From contig NZ_JADGEW010000009.1 in assembly GCF_016744155.1 (NCBI RefSeq), positions 1-64,000 on the forward strand: 64,000 bases of DNA, in the 5' to 3' direction. This document shows positions 51,372-59,859 of this stretch, one piece after another. Origin of the DNA: Amphritea sp. Lineage in GTDB: Bacteria > Pseudomonadota > Gammaproteobacteria > Pseudomonadales > Balneatricaceae. The position numbers and the translations under genes were made by a program. Under the pieces are notes generated by a model. The model had not been told where the DNA came from and did no database searches. It saw only the letters and a program-made list of their open reading frames with translations. Position 1 is the stretch's first letter. Each line of letters begins with the position of its first letter.

Positions 51372-52115
51372 TTATTCAGACGAAGTTTCTGACCGTTCAA
51401 GAATGGCATCCGGTAATTTGAACCAGAGATTCAACAGACAGAGGCCACTCATCGCGCATACAGCGCCAATTTCGACACCTCCAGCAACCGATATCATATA
51501 GGCAAACATACTGGAGAATTTCGCCAGCCACCAGGAAGCAATATCCAGCCACAAAGCGATCCAGCCCGCTGAGATAAGCAGAACTTTGATCCATGCAACA
51601 TAACTACTAAACGCCATCACCATCGACACAATCACTAGAAAGACAGCGATGCCAAACAGGTGAATATGTGCTGTTTTTGCCATTTTGGTCCAGCTATAGC
51701 CTCCCTCGGTGTACTTTACTATGTCGTCATAACTACTGAACGGCATAGAGGTAATAGCCTTACTCATCTGTGACTTACGGCTATGACATTTCTGGCAATC
51801 TTCCTCGATAATATAGAGCACTTCTTCTTTAAAGAAAGCATCATTTTTTGCCCCATCAGCGATCCATTTATCAATCACATCAATGTCGCCATCCTCAGCA
51901 ACATATTCATACATCGACCCCTTCATTGCGGAGACTAGTGAGGAATCACTATAGTGGGACTGCACTTTATCCATGTCTGGAATGTTAAAGCCACTGTTAT
52001 GCTTCGAATAGAGCAAACCGATCAGGGTCACTGCACTCAATGCGCCTAATATAACGGTAATCAAAAAACCGGAAAGCCCTAGCTTTGCAGAAAAATTAAG
52101 TGAATCGATACGCAT
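51372..52115 (-). CDS. Membrane protein with a CxxCH haem c site
   Basis: A 247-residue protein with an N-terminal membrane helix (about 13-35), a periplasmic segment carrying a single haem-binding site C107-x-x-C110-H111 (EEDCQKCHSR), and then about three more helices (about 145-225). This layout suggests a membrane-anchored monohaem cytochrome with its haem on the periplasmic side. It lies 104 bp after the ethylbenzene-dehydrogenase-like gene and ends at the terminator. It may pass electrons to or from its neighbour. I do not recognise a named family; similar proteins appear in marine gammaproteobacteria as hypothetical. Confidence 0.75.
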   Translation of the reverse strand: MRIDSLNFSAKLGLSGFLITVILGALSAVTLIGLLYSKHNSGFNIPDMDKVQSHYSDSSLVSAMKGSMYEYVAEDGDIDVIDKWIADGAKNDAFFKEEVLYIIEEDCQKCHSRKSQMSKAITSMPFSSYDDIVKYTEGGYSWTKMAKTAHIHLFGIAVFLVIVSMVMAFSSYVAWIKVLLISAGWIALWLDIASWWLAKFSSMFAYMISVAGGVEIGAVCAMSGLCLLNLWFKLPDAILERSETSSE

Positions 52116-52151
52116 AAACAGGTCCTTGATAGGTCACTTCGCAAGACAAGA

Positions 52152-52181
52152 AAGCTCTTTACCCTGGCGGGAAAAGAGCTT
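52152..52181 (-). other. Intercistronic stem-loop
   Basis: AAGCTCTTT pairs with AAAGAGCTT, with an inner CCC-TGGC-GGG stem, between the two haem-protein genes. There is no U run after it on the coding strand, so it is more likely an RNA-processing or stabilising structure than a terminator. Confidence 0.6.
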
Positions 52182-52187
52182 GCCTGA

Positions 52188-52234
52188 TTATTTGAACATC
52201 AGTTATTTCAACGTTTCTGCTATTTGAACATCAG
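52188..52234. repeat. Duplicated gene end after the haem-binding protein
   Basis: CTGATGTTCAAATAG, the last codons and stop of the upstream gene, recurs as CTGATGTTCAAATAA starting 32 bp further on. It is a short direct repeat that duplicates the stop region. Confidence 0.75.
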
Positions 52235-53305
52235 ATCGTACACGCCATCGTGATACAAATGGTTGATTTGCGAATTATCAAAGACCGAAATGCCGAAGCT
52301 ATACGCCTTGCTCAAGTCACTGAATTGTACGTCTTGAATCTCTGCCTTATCACCGGTAGTAACCAGAGCCCGTTTGATTTCAACGGTCCACTTACCATCC
52401 TTCCAATCACCTTTAGCCCAAATATCTCCTCGAGATCCGGTAAAAGCTTCAGACATGATGCCTGGAATCTGATCACCGGGTTTAAAGGTATCGACAAAAG
52501 GAGTCTTCTGCGATGGCGTAATTGTATAACCATCAACATTACCCTCGCTGCGATTCATAAAAGCAGGTCCGGTCTTATCTGCATTCATATTGTTGACATA
52601 ACCACCACCGGTTTTGCTGTCGCCATGACGTCCCCAGTTTTTATTTACTGCCGGGTCTTTCACACTATCGACAAACTGATCATCGATAAGCCCCAGTGGA
52701 TTCATGCGCACACTCTTCCAATGCCACATGTCGATTGTCTGGCCTTCACGGGTATATTTACGCCCGGGCGCTTTGCCCTTCTGATCAAAACCGTTAATTT
52801 TCCCTTCGTCATTCTGCATATGGCAGGCAACATCACAGCCTTTCTTTGCAAAGCCCCGGGCATTAATGTTCCAGAAAAGGGCAAGCTTATCTTCATAATA
52901 AACATTGTCGTGACCGGTCTGGTCTTTGTCTTTAAGCTGTTTCCAGGAGCCATCCTCTTGTTTCACCCATGGGTAGCGGGCAAGACTTTTGGTCGGATCA
53001 TCGTACTGCATAAGAAAATAGACAAAATTATCATCATAGAGCGACTTCATCGTCACTTCGACACTGCTCATACCACCATAGTTATTTGCTTTGTAGGGAA
53101 GATTATCAAGCGTTATGCTCAACACAGACGCCTTATCCCAGGCACTATCAACCATACCATCCAGTGTAATCGTAGTGTCAGTCTTAACACTGGTCAGTGT
53201 CTCGTTTGCAGCCTGTACGGCGGTACTTAAAGTCGCACTTAAAACACCACTAAGGATTACCAGCGAACTTACAAAGCCAACAGGAGTTTTAATGAATCTA
53301 CGCAT
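52220..53305 (-). CDS. Exported ethylbenzene-dehydrogenase-related haem-binding protein
   Basis: A 361-residue protein with a clear signal peptide (hydrophobic residues 10-28, cleavage near VQA at about 32). The mature part resembles the haem-binding domain found in the ethylbenzene dehydrogenase gamma subunit and related cytochromes: TITLDGMVDSAWDKAS, VYFLMQYDDPTKS, LALFWNINARGF, and a C-terminal FGISVFDNSQINHLYHDG. It contains C157-x3-C161-H162 (GCDVACHM), a non-standard spacing for covalent haem attachment. The enzyme family binds haem b through Met/Lys, so the true haem type is open. It is first in a two-gene unit with the CxxCH membrane protein. No molybdenum subunit is in the window. 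Confidence 0.78.
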   Translation of the reverse strand: MRRFIKTPVGFVSSLVILSGVLSATLSTAVQAANETLTSVKTDTTITLDGMVDSAWDKASVLSITLDNLPYKANNYGGMSSVEVTMKSLYDDNFVYFLMQYDDPTKSLARYPWVKQEDGSWKQLKDKDQTGHDNVYYEDKLALFWNINARGFAKKGCDVACHMQNDEGKINGFDQKGKAPGRKYTREGQTIDMWHWKSVRMNPLGLIDDQFVDSVKDPAVNKNWGRHGDSKTGGGYVNNMNADKTGPAFMNRSEGNVDGYTITPSQKTPFVDTFKPGDQIPGIMSEAFTGSRGDIWAKGDWKDGKWTVEIKRALVTTGDKAEIQDVQFSDLSKAYSFGISVFDNSQINHLYHDGVYDLMFK

Positions 53306-53456
53306 GAATTAACCCTCAAAGTGTGTAGTAAGATGCGGACTTTTTTCCCTGTCCATTTTTATTTAACCCTTTATCTATAGCTAAGCTCATAAACACTCAA
53401 AGCGCGAGGATAAAAAGGGCTAAATCTGTCAGTTTGGTTACACCTTTTTCCTCCAA

Positions 53457-53470
53457 TTGATGCAAGTCAT
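53457..53470 (-). promoter_or_regulatory. FNR/Anr-like half-matching site
   Basis: TTGAT-GCAA-GTCAT matches eight of ten specified bases of the FNR consensus TTGAT-N4-ATCAA. It lies about 150 bp before the ethylbenzene-dehydrogenase-like gene. Oxygen control of the haem-protein unit is possible. The rest of 53306-53662 holds the divergent promoters; I see no gene there. A TACAAT at 53570-53575 may be the -10 of trhO. Confidence 0.35.
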
Positions 53471-53662
53471 AACCGGCTCTCATTAGGTGATTAAATATGC
53501 CAATAACATCTCAATATCACTTATAATTACCTTTACTGTTTGTCTGTTTTCCTGACGCCAAAATCCAAGTACAATAGCCCTCCTTTCGTAAGTCACTATA
53601 AGCCAACCACCCCACACCCCACTAAGCTCCGGAATTACGCTCCGATCGGCTGAGGAATACAG

Positions 53663-54643
53663 ATGTCTAACACCATAGTCTGTGCGATGTATAAATTTGT
53701 CGCACTGGAAGATTTCGAAATGCTGCGCGAACCGCTGCATAAAGTCATGCAGGATAACGGCGTACGCGGCACCCTGCTGCTAGCCCGCGAAGGCATTAAT
53801 GGCACTGTAGCTGCAAGTCGTACTGGCATTGATGCACTTCTCAGCTGGTTGCAGAGCGACCCACGTCTTGCCGATATCGTTTACAAAGAATCCATAGATG
53901 ACAGCAACCCTTTCCATCGCACCAAGGTTAAGCTGAAAAAAGAGATCGTCACTATGGGCGTAGAGGGCATAGACCCGAAACGTGTTGTCGGCACCTACGT
54001 CAAACCCGAAGAGTGGAATGCCCTGATCTCAGATCCAGAAGTGACTCTGGTAGATACCCGCAATGATTATGAAGTTCAGGTGGGTACTTTTAAGGACGCA
54101 ATTAACCCGGTTACCGATACTTTCCGTGAATTCCCTCAATACGTAAAAGACAACCTCGATCCAGAAAAGAATCGTAAAGTTGCGATGTTCTGTACCGGCG
54201 GAATTCGTTGCGAGAAGTCCACCGCGTATCTTAAAGAGCAAGGTTTTGATGAGGTTTATCATCTGGAAGGCGGTATCCTCAAATACCTGGAAGAAGTACC
54301 GCAGGAAGACTCCCTCTGGGAAGGCGAATGCTTTGTTTTTGACAACCGGGTAACCGTAAACCATCAGTTAGAAAAAGGTAGCTACGACCAGTGCCATGCC
54401 TGCCGTCTGCCCTTAACGGCTGAACAGATGCAAAGTGATCAGTACCAGGCGGGTATCAGCTGCCCGAGCTGCTATGACAGCCAAAGCGAAGAACAACGTC
54501 AGCGCTTTGAAGAGCGGCAGAAGCAGATGAAACTGGCTCAGCTACGCGGCGATGCCCACTTAGGTGCCGATGCAAAAGAGACCAGCGAGACACGCCGCGA
54601 ATTGAAGCAGCAGCTGCGTGAGGCCCAACAAGAAAAGAAATAA
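53663..54643 (+). CDS. trhO: tRNA uridine(34) hydroxylase TrhO (rhodanese-like)
   Basis: Oxygen-dependent 5-hydroxylation of uridine 34 in tRNA (formerly YceA). N-terminal acylphosphatase-like UPF0176 domain with [15 protein letters not shown]; central rhodanese domain (about 120-215) with the active-site loop [12 protein letters not shown], in which C177 is the catalytic cysteine; C-terminal zinc-finger-like cysteines CHAC and CPSC. The 326-residue length is close to the family. It is monocistronic: a strong terminator follows the stop. Confidence 0.95.
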   Translation: MSNTIVCAMYKFVALEDFEMLREPLHKVMQDNGVRGTLLLAREGINGTVAASRTGIDALLSWLQSDPRLADIVYKESIDDSNPFHRTKVKLKKEIVTMGVEGIDPKRVVGTYVKPEEWNALISDPEVTLVDTRNDYEVQVGTFKDAINPVTDTFREFPQYVKDNLDPEKNRKVAMFCTGGIRCEKSTAYLKEQGFDEVYHLEGGILKYLEEVPQEDSLWEGECFVFDNRVTVNHQLEKGSYDQCHACRLPLTAEQMQSDQYQAGISCPSCYDSQSEEQRQRFEERQKQMKLAQLRGDAHLGADAKETSETRRELKQQLREAQQEKK

Positions 54644-54648
54644 ACATT

Positions 54649-54684
54649 AACTAAGAGGAGTCTATGCAGACTCCTCTTAGTTTT
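54649..54684 (+). terminator. Intrinsic terminator of trhO
   Basis: AACTAAGAGGAGTC pairs with GACTCCTCTTAGTT around a short loop, followed by TTTT. The stem is near-perfect over 14 bp. Confidence 0.9.
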
Positions 54685-54710
54685 GATAACTAAACCGCAG
54701 ATTCAGTTCT

Positions 54711-54756
54711 ATAGCTCAACTCTAAAGCTCAACTCTAAAGCTCAACTCTAAAGCTC
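54711..54756. repeat. 13-bp tandem repeat including the response-regulator stop
   Basis: The unit AAAGCTCAACTCT is repeated about 3.5 times. On the minus strand it reads GAGCTTTAGAGTT, and the first copy contains the last codons (GAG CTT) and the TAG stop of the response regulator gene. It therefore looks like slippage copies of the gene end. Confidence 0.9.
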
Positions 54757-55434
54757 AAATCGATAGCCTATTCCGTGCACCGTGGTGATAATGCGGGGCG
54801 CTTTGCCATTCAGTTCAATCGCCTTACGCAGTTTAGATATATGCTGATCCAGGGTCCGGCTGTTGGCAAAATAATCCCGCCCCCAGCAATGGTTGAACAA
54901 CGCATCACGATTTACTACCTTGCCCCGCTGCTCAAAGAGCAAACGCAGTATTTTTAGATCCCTCAGGCTGAGCTCAATCACCTGATTATCCCGTAGCGCA
55001 CGAAACTCAGACGGCCTGATCTGCAGATCACCCATGACAAAGCTATCATCCTCTACTATGTCAGCGACCGGACGTAGCGATCGTCTTGTCACCGCCCGTA
55101 TCCGAGCGATCACCTCACGGCTACCAAAAGGCTTTTTGATATAATCATCAGCGCCCAGCTCAAGCCCCAGAACTTGGTCAATTTCTTCAGATTTTGCGGT
55201 AATAAAGATAACCGGGAGTAGTTCATTATGCTGACGAATACGACGACAAACCGAATAGCCATCCTGTTTAGGCATCATGATATCCAACAACACCAGGTCA
55301 GGCTCATGCTGAAGGTATAACTGCCAGGCCTGATCACCATCAGCCGCTTCTATACACTCATAGCCCTCAGACTCAAGTAGAGTCGCCAGCCCCTGACGGA
55401 TATGCAGGTCATCTTCAGCAATTAACAGTTTCAT
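54748..55434 (-). CDS. OmpR/PhoB-family response regulator
   Basis: A 228-residue DNA-binding regulator. The receiver domain (1-115) has the acidic pair D8/D9, the phosphoacceptor D51 in LVLLDIMMP, and the conserved lysine in DDYIKKPF. The C-terminal winged helix (about 130-228) carries LSLRDLKILRLLFEQRGKVV and ends GIGYRFEL. It lies 12 bp after the sensor kinase gene, so the two are an operon pair. Targets are unknown; the VWA protein gene at the front of the operon is a likely member of the same pathway. Confidence 0.93.
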   Translation of the reverse strand: MKLLIAEDDLHIRQGLATLLESEGYECIEAADGDQAWQLYLQHEPDLVLLDIMMPKQDGYSVCRRIRQHNELLPVIFITAKSEEIDQVLGLELGADDYIKKPFGSREVIARIRAVTRRSLRPVADIVEDDSFVMGDLQIRPSEFRALRDNQVIELSLRDLKILRLLFEQRGKVVNRDALFNHCWGRDYFANSRTLDQHISKLRKAIELNGKAPRIITTVHGIGYRFEL

Positions 55435-55446
55435 AACACTTTCCGT

Positions 55447-57294
55447 TTAATAGCCCGGCTTTCTAACCGGCGTCTCAGTTAACAAAGCAACGGGGGTAAC
55501 CAGCGTCAGTAAAAAACTGGCTCCCGATGCAACTTCCGCTAAAGAGCTCTGTTCCACAACCAACTCTCCCTGATGAGCCCTGGCCAGATCTCGAGCCAGC
55601 CCTAACCCGATACCCGTGCCACTGACGCCTTCAGTTAATTCATCACTGCCACGGTAAAAAGGCTCAAACAACTTTTCAGATTCATCTACCGACACGCCGG
55701 GGCCAAAGTCGCTGATCCGGATATAGCTGTACAAGCTACCTGATCTGTCATTTTGCCAGCTACTGATGTCGACAAACTGCCCCTCAGCAGCATATTTTTC
55801 ACAGTTACTCAGCAAGTTATTAAGAATCTGTTCTAACGCTTCACTGTCAAAATGGCATAAATGGGAAGCCTTACCAGTAAAGCGTATGGTTAAGTTTCTC
55901 GCGTTTAAAACCGGCGTAAACAACTCCACAACCTGACCAATACAGTTATCAATTATGCCTTGTTGATATCGAACACTGACGCCTTCACGTTTAGATCGCG
56001 AGAAACTCAGTACATTTTCAATCAGGCGCGACAACCGCCCCGCCTCACTGCCGATCACCCCCAGGTAGCGCTGCGCAATTGGCTCATCATCGGTTAGCTC
56101 CCCTTCTAACATCTCAGTGTACAAACGCACATTCGTGAGCGGCGTTTTCAGCTCATGGGAGACCTGGTTGACAAAATTAACCCGCTGCTCTGCTTCCCTC
56201 AACTCCCGGTTATGCTCGCGATATAGGAGATAAGCCAGCGTCGACAAACCTGCAGCCAGCAACACTAATAATACGATCAGTCCCAGCCAACCAGTAATTG
56301 CCACCGGCAGTTCAGCAGCATAATATGCCAAGTGCCAACTAGCTAAAGGGTGGCTCAAAGGCACCGTTTCTAAAGGCTTTTGACCTTTCTCGACAACCCG
56401 TTCACCTCCCCAGCTATAGGCTATTTCACCTCGATCATTTACCAACCGAATTTCACTATTCGTTTCTAGCTCGGTGGCCATATCCGTATTAACACCTACA
56501 ACAGAGCTGGAGGGTAACAGGTTAATCAGATCTGATAATAACCGGGCAGAGTTCAGCGAAAAACCAACGGTATTCCCATCACTATCCTGCAACCAGAAGA
56601 TCTGTTGCAAACCCGCTTCTGCGTACCAGGCTATCCAGCCATGGGGACGCTCCGGCGCGCTCAATTCTGCTGATTCAGATAACGCCTGAACTGACTCATC
56701 GGCACTGTATCTGGATTTTTGAGAAACCGCGTCGCTTAGTCTGGCGCTCTGTAACTCACCCTTATTCGCGCCGGAATAGCCCTGACTAGCAGCATTCTGA
56801 GCACCCACCGGATCCGCCACCGGCATAGTGAAGCGCTCGGGCTCTCGCAACAGGTTACGAGTTAGTTCGACAAAGCTCTTCTCTTGCTGATTCAAGGGTT
56901 GGTCTGATGGGGGAAAGCGACGTTCTCCGGTTGCAGACAATACAAACACCTGCTTTACCGCGGTCGACTGAGCAATAAATCGGCGCACATTTTCAACCCT
57001 GTACTGCCCTGCCGTTTCCTTCTGCAACGCATCTGCCTGGCGAATAAAGCGTTGCTGTAACAAGAAAAAGTGCTCTTGAAACTGTGCATCAATACTCTGC
57101 AACCGACCGGTTACCAGGTTACTTAATTGATGGGCAACCACCTGCTGTTGATCCAGCTGCAAACGCACACCAAACCAGGTCAGCAACAACAACGGCAGAG
57201 CGATAATGATTGCGAGCAATAGTGGTGTTCGTCTTTTCACAGGTCCTTCCGGTAGATGTAACGGGAATAAACGCCATCGTTCATCCCCGGTCAC
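55447..57294 (-). CDS. Membrane sensor histidine kinase
   Basis: A 615-residue kinase. One membrane helix near the N-terminus (about 24-44) and another near 335-360 enclose a large periplasmic sensor region of about 290 residues with helical and beta parts. HisKA follows, with H380 in NQVSHELKTPLT as the phosphorylation site. HATPase_c then shows the N box (LLSNCEKYA), DFGPGVS, and the GTGIGLGLA box. It works with the OmpR-type regulator encoded downstream. The unusually long, low-similarity sensor domain gives no ligand clue. It starts 19 bp after the VWA gene, so all three genes form one operon. Confidence 0.92.
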   Translation of the reverse strand: MTGDERWRLFPLHLPEGPVKRRTPLLLAIIIALPLLLLTWFGVRLQLDQQQVVAHQLSNLVTGRLQSIDAQFQEHFFLLQQRFIRQADALQKETAGQYRVENVRRFIAQSTAVKQVFVLSATGERRFPPSDQPLNQQEKSFVELTRNLLREPERFTMPVADPVGAQNAASQGYSGANKGELQSARLSDAVSQKSRYSADESVQALSESAELSAPERPHGWIAWYAEAGLQQIFWLQDSDGNTVGFSLNSARLLSDLINLLPSSSVVGVNTDMATELETNSEIRLVNDRGEIAYSWGGERVVEKGQKPLETVPLSHPLASWHLAYYAAELPVAITGWLGLIVLLVLLAAGLSTLAYLLYREHNRELREAEQRVNFVNQVSHELKTPLTNVRLYTEMLEGELTDDEPIAQRYLGVIGSEAGRLSRLIENVLSFSRSKREGVSVRYQQGIIDNCIGQVVELFTPVLNARNLTIRFTGKASHLCHFDSEALEQILNNLLSNCEKYAAEGQFVDISSWQNDRSGSLYSYIRISDFGPGVSVDESEKLFEPFYRGSDELTEGVSGTGIGLGLARDLARAHQGELVVEQSSLAEVASGASFLLTLVTPVALLTETPVRKPGY

Positions 57295-57313
57295 TCTCTC
57301 TTTTGCGCGCGTA

Positions 57314-58666
57314 TTAATACGCCTGCTGAGTGGCTCGCTTATACTGTCGTGCTTTCAATTCTTTACGCTGTTTGTTCCAGTTCTCGTCGGATTCCAGCGC
57401 TTGCGCATCCTGCCGGGCTTCCTCTTCCTGTTCCTGCAAGCGCGGTGAATTCAGCGACTTAGCCTGAGACCCCAGATACGATGCGCTATCCTGAAGAATT
57501 TTCTTAGCCCCTTTCAGGTCTCCGCTATCTCGAGCCTCAATCGCATCACGACTATATTCGTTTGCTACTTGTTCAACCGCCGCTTCAAGCGCCTTATCAT
57601 CCCGGGCAGCCTTCACTTCCTGTTTTGAATGACTGAAACGGGCAATACTCTGACCAGCTAACTGTTCCTGATTCTGCGTAAGCAGATTATCGTAATGAAC
57701 GTTTACCGACACGAGTTGAAGCTCTGTTTCAGCCTGCTGTTCAGGCACTTCTACCTCAAGAATAACGAATTTTTCCTGCTCGCTATACAACTGATTCAGT
57801 CGGGTTGTTACCCGGTTACCAATAATCTCACTTTCACGACCCAACAGACGAATCGGCTTTACACCGTTTCGACAATGAATCTCTATATTTACGCCCTGAG
57901 CAACCACTGAAAGAACATCACCAAACTCATACTGGAATACAGATGCCAGATCTTCAGCGTTTTCAACAAAAGCGTGATTGCCATCACTAAAACCTGCTAA
58001 GCGGGTCATCAGGTCTTCGTTATAACCCAGACCTAACCCGATAGTGGTCACACTGATCCCTTCTTTCGCTAACGAGGCACCCAGCTCACCTAGCTCAGAA
58101 GCAGACTGAGGGCCAACATTTGCCAAACCATCGGACAGTAAAATAACCCGATTTACCTTATTACGGCTGAGAAACTTACGTAATTCGTTCGCCCCTTTAC
58201 TGACGCCGGCAAACAGCGCTGTATTACCATCCGCATGAACACTACGAATCGCATTATAAATAGCCCGTTGGTCACGTACCTGAGTCGCCGGCACTACAAC
58301 CTGCACCCTTGAATCGTAACTAACCACTGACACAATATCCCGTTCATCAAGACGCTTAATCGCCATGATGGCGGCTTCACGGGCATACTGAATTTTCTCA
58401 CCGCGCATTGAGCCCGACTTATCCAATACAATCGCCACATTGGCAGGTATCCGTGCCTGCTTATCCTGCTGTTTAAAACCTTCCAGTGAAATTTTAATAA
58501 AGGCCCGATGACTTTGCTCTGCTTCCATCACCGGGGTTGCCAGATTAATATTCAGATTCACTTGATTAGCCTGAGCCAACACTGGCAGCAGGCTCAGTAA
58601 AACAAATCCGAATGTCCGTACAGTTCGTCTTAACATATGCTTGTCAGATTGAGTGTTCATGATCAA
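57314..58666 (-). CDS. Exported VWA-domain protein
   Basis: A 450-residue protein with a signal peptide (hydrophobic residues about 16-32, cleavage near AQA) and a von Willebrand factor A domain (about 75-245). The MIDAS metal site is seen as D82-x-S-x-S (LDKSGSM) with a later LSDGLANVG threonine/aspartate region. A C-terminal helical, Lys/Gln/Glu-rich part follows. Similar VWA proteins sit beside two-component systems in marine bacteria, sometimes with a sortase. No sortase or LPXTG-type signal is present here, so this is not the dedicated sortase version. It probably acts in the periplasm as an interaction partner for the sensor kinase. Function otherwise unknown. Confidence 0.88.
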   Translation of the reverse strand: MIMNTQSDKHMLRRTVRTFGFVLLSLLPVLAQANQVNLNINLATPVMEAEQSHRAFIKISLEGFKQQDKQARIPANVAIVLDKSGSMRGEKIQYAREAAIMAIKRLDERDIVSVVSYDSRVQVVVPATQVRDQRAIYNAIRSVHADGNTALFAGVSKGANELRKFLSRNKVNRVILLSDGLANVGPQSASELGELGASLAKEGISVTTIGLGLGYNEDLMTRLAGFSDGNHAFVENAEDLASVFQYEFGDVLSVVAQGVNIEIHCRNGVKPIRLLGRESEIIGNRVTTRLNQLYSEQEKFVILEVEVPEQQAETELQLVSVNVHYDNLLTQNQEQLAGQSIARFSHSKQEVKAARDDKALEAAVEQVANEYSRDAIEARDSGDLKGAKKILQDSASYLGSQAKSLNSPRLQEQEEEARQDAQALESDENWNKQRKELKARQYKRATQQAY

Positions 58667-58837
58667 ATTCCTGAGTGAGAGTATAGTGGATCAAAGCCAC
58701 CGCTGTATTTACTCTACGCTCAGTCAAAAAGAGAAAAGTCAGATGAAGTTATCGATTTTGTAAGAAATTTGTAAAACGCTGAACTCCCACCCCAGACAAG
58801 AGTTTCCAGTAGCAAGCAACGCAGGTAAAAGCAGGCA

Positions 58838-59716
58838 TCACGCCTGATGGCACAATTCAATCCATCGCTCTATTCCCGCGCTACGGTATTTGTGCCGGTT
58901 TATTACTAGATAAAGTTGTCGACTGAAATCACGCCCAGCAACTCGCAACGGCACCAACGTCCCCAGCTCAAAAGATTCCCGTAATGCGATACTCGATAAA
59001 CAACCGATGCCTAAGCCTTCTGCAACAGCCCGTTTAATCGATTCGGCGTGTTCCAACTCCAACAATACATTCAGCCCCGACAGCAACCCATGCAGCGCCC
59101 AGTCAAACGCTTGGCGGGTTCCTGAGCCCTGTTCCCGAAGAATCCAACTAGCAGACAGCAGATCAGTATCACTGAGTTGTTGCTTACCAGCCAACGGATG
59201 GTCCGGCGCACAAAACACTTCTAACTGATCTCTTCGCCAAGGCACCACTTCCAGATCGGGATGCTGAATTTCACCCTCAACCAGACCGATATCCAGGTCG
59301 AAATTAATCAATCGGGCCACGATAGCCGATGTATTGGCTACCTGAAGATCCAGCTTTGCTTTCGGTTGCTCATCCAGATAGCGCGCAATTAAGCCCACTG
59401 CCAGATAATTACCAATCGTCATCGTGGCACCTATCTTTAGCTGCCCTACCATCTGATGCTGAGCCATATCCAGCTCCAGGCTCTGCGCGCGCTCTAGCAA
59501 CGCTTCAGCTCTGGGTCGCAATAAGCGACCCAGTTCATTAATTTTTAAACGTTTACCCGCCCGATCAAACAGCTGTATATCAAACTGATCTTCCAAATCA
59601 CGCAACGCGCCGCTAGCCGCCGACTGTGACATCGACAAGCTATCCGCTGCACGGGTGATATTGTCAAAGTGAGCTACCGCCAGAAACACCTCTAACTGAC
59701 GCAATGTGTATTTCAT
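58838..59716 (-). CDS. LysR-family regulator, FinR-like
   Basis: A 292-residue LysR-type activator. N-terminal winged helix-turn-helix (about 1-60, with NITRAADSLSMSQSAASGALRDLE) and a C-terminal effector domain (about 90-290). It is divergent from the ferredoxin-NADP reductase gene across 143 bp, exactly as FinR is to fpr in Pseudomonas, where FinR controls fpr in response to oxidative or sulfur stress. The same job is inferred here from that arrangement. An inverted repeat in the shared spacer is a possible operator. Confidence 0.9.
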   Translation of the reverse strand: MKYTLRQLEVFLAVAHFDNITRAADSLSMSQSAASGALRDLEDQFDIQLFDRAGKRLKINELGRLLRPRAEALLERAQSLELDMAQHQMVGQLKIGATMTIGNYLAVGLIARYLDEQPKAKLDLQVANTSAIVARLINFDLDIGLVEGEIQHPDLEVVPWRRDQLEVFCAPDHPLAGKQQLSDTDLLSASWILREQGSGTRQAFDWALHGLLSGLNVLLELEHAESIKRAVAEGLGIGCLSSIALRESFELGTLVPLRVAGRDFSRQLYLVINRHKYRSAGIERWIELCHQA

Positions 59717-59728
59717 TATCTGTTTTTC

Positions 59729-59752
59729 CGATTACATTTATCCGAATAATCG
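59729..59752. promoter_or_regulatory. Candidate LysR operator in the shared spacer
   Basis: CGATTA and TAATCG form an inverted repeat with a 12-base gap in the 143-bp spacer between the LysR gene and fpr. Length and position fit a LysR binding site, but the specific bases have not been tested. Confidence 0.4.
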
Positions 59753-59859
59753 TCTTTAACAATATAACAGTCCAACCTACTATGCACTTAAGCAATAGAC
59801 ACTAATGTTAAAACTCTGAATCAATACACCATTCAGTCGGATATTTTTGAGGTAGCTCC

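Noticed and set aside
52152-52181. Intrinsic terminator
   Set aside because: No U run follows the stem on the coding strand and the downstream gene is likely co-transcribed.
57314-58666. Sortase target protein
   Set aside because: No LPXTG-like motif or C-terminal membrane anchor, and no sortase gene in the window.
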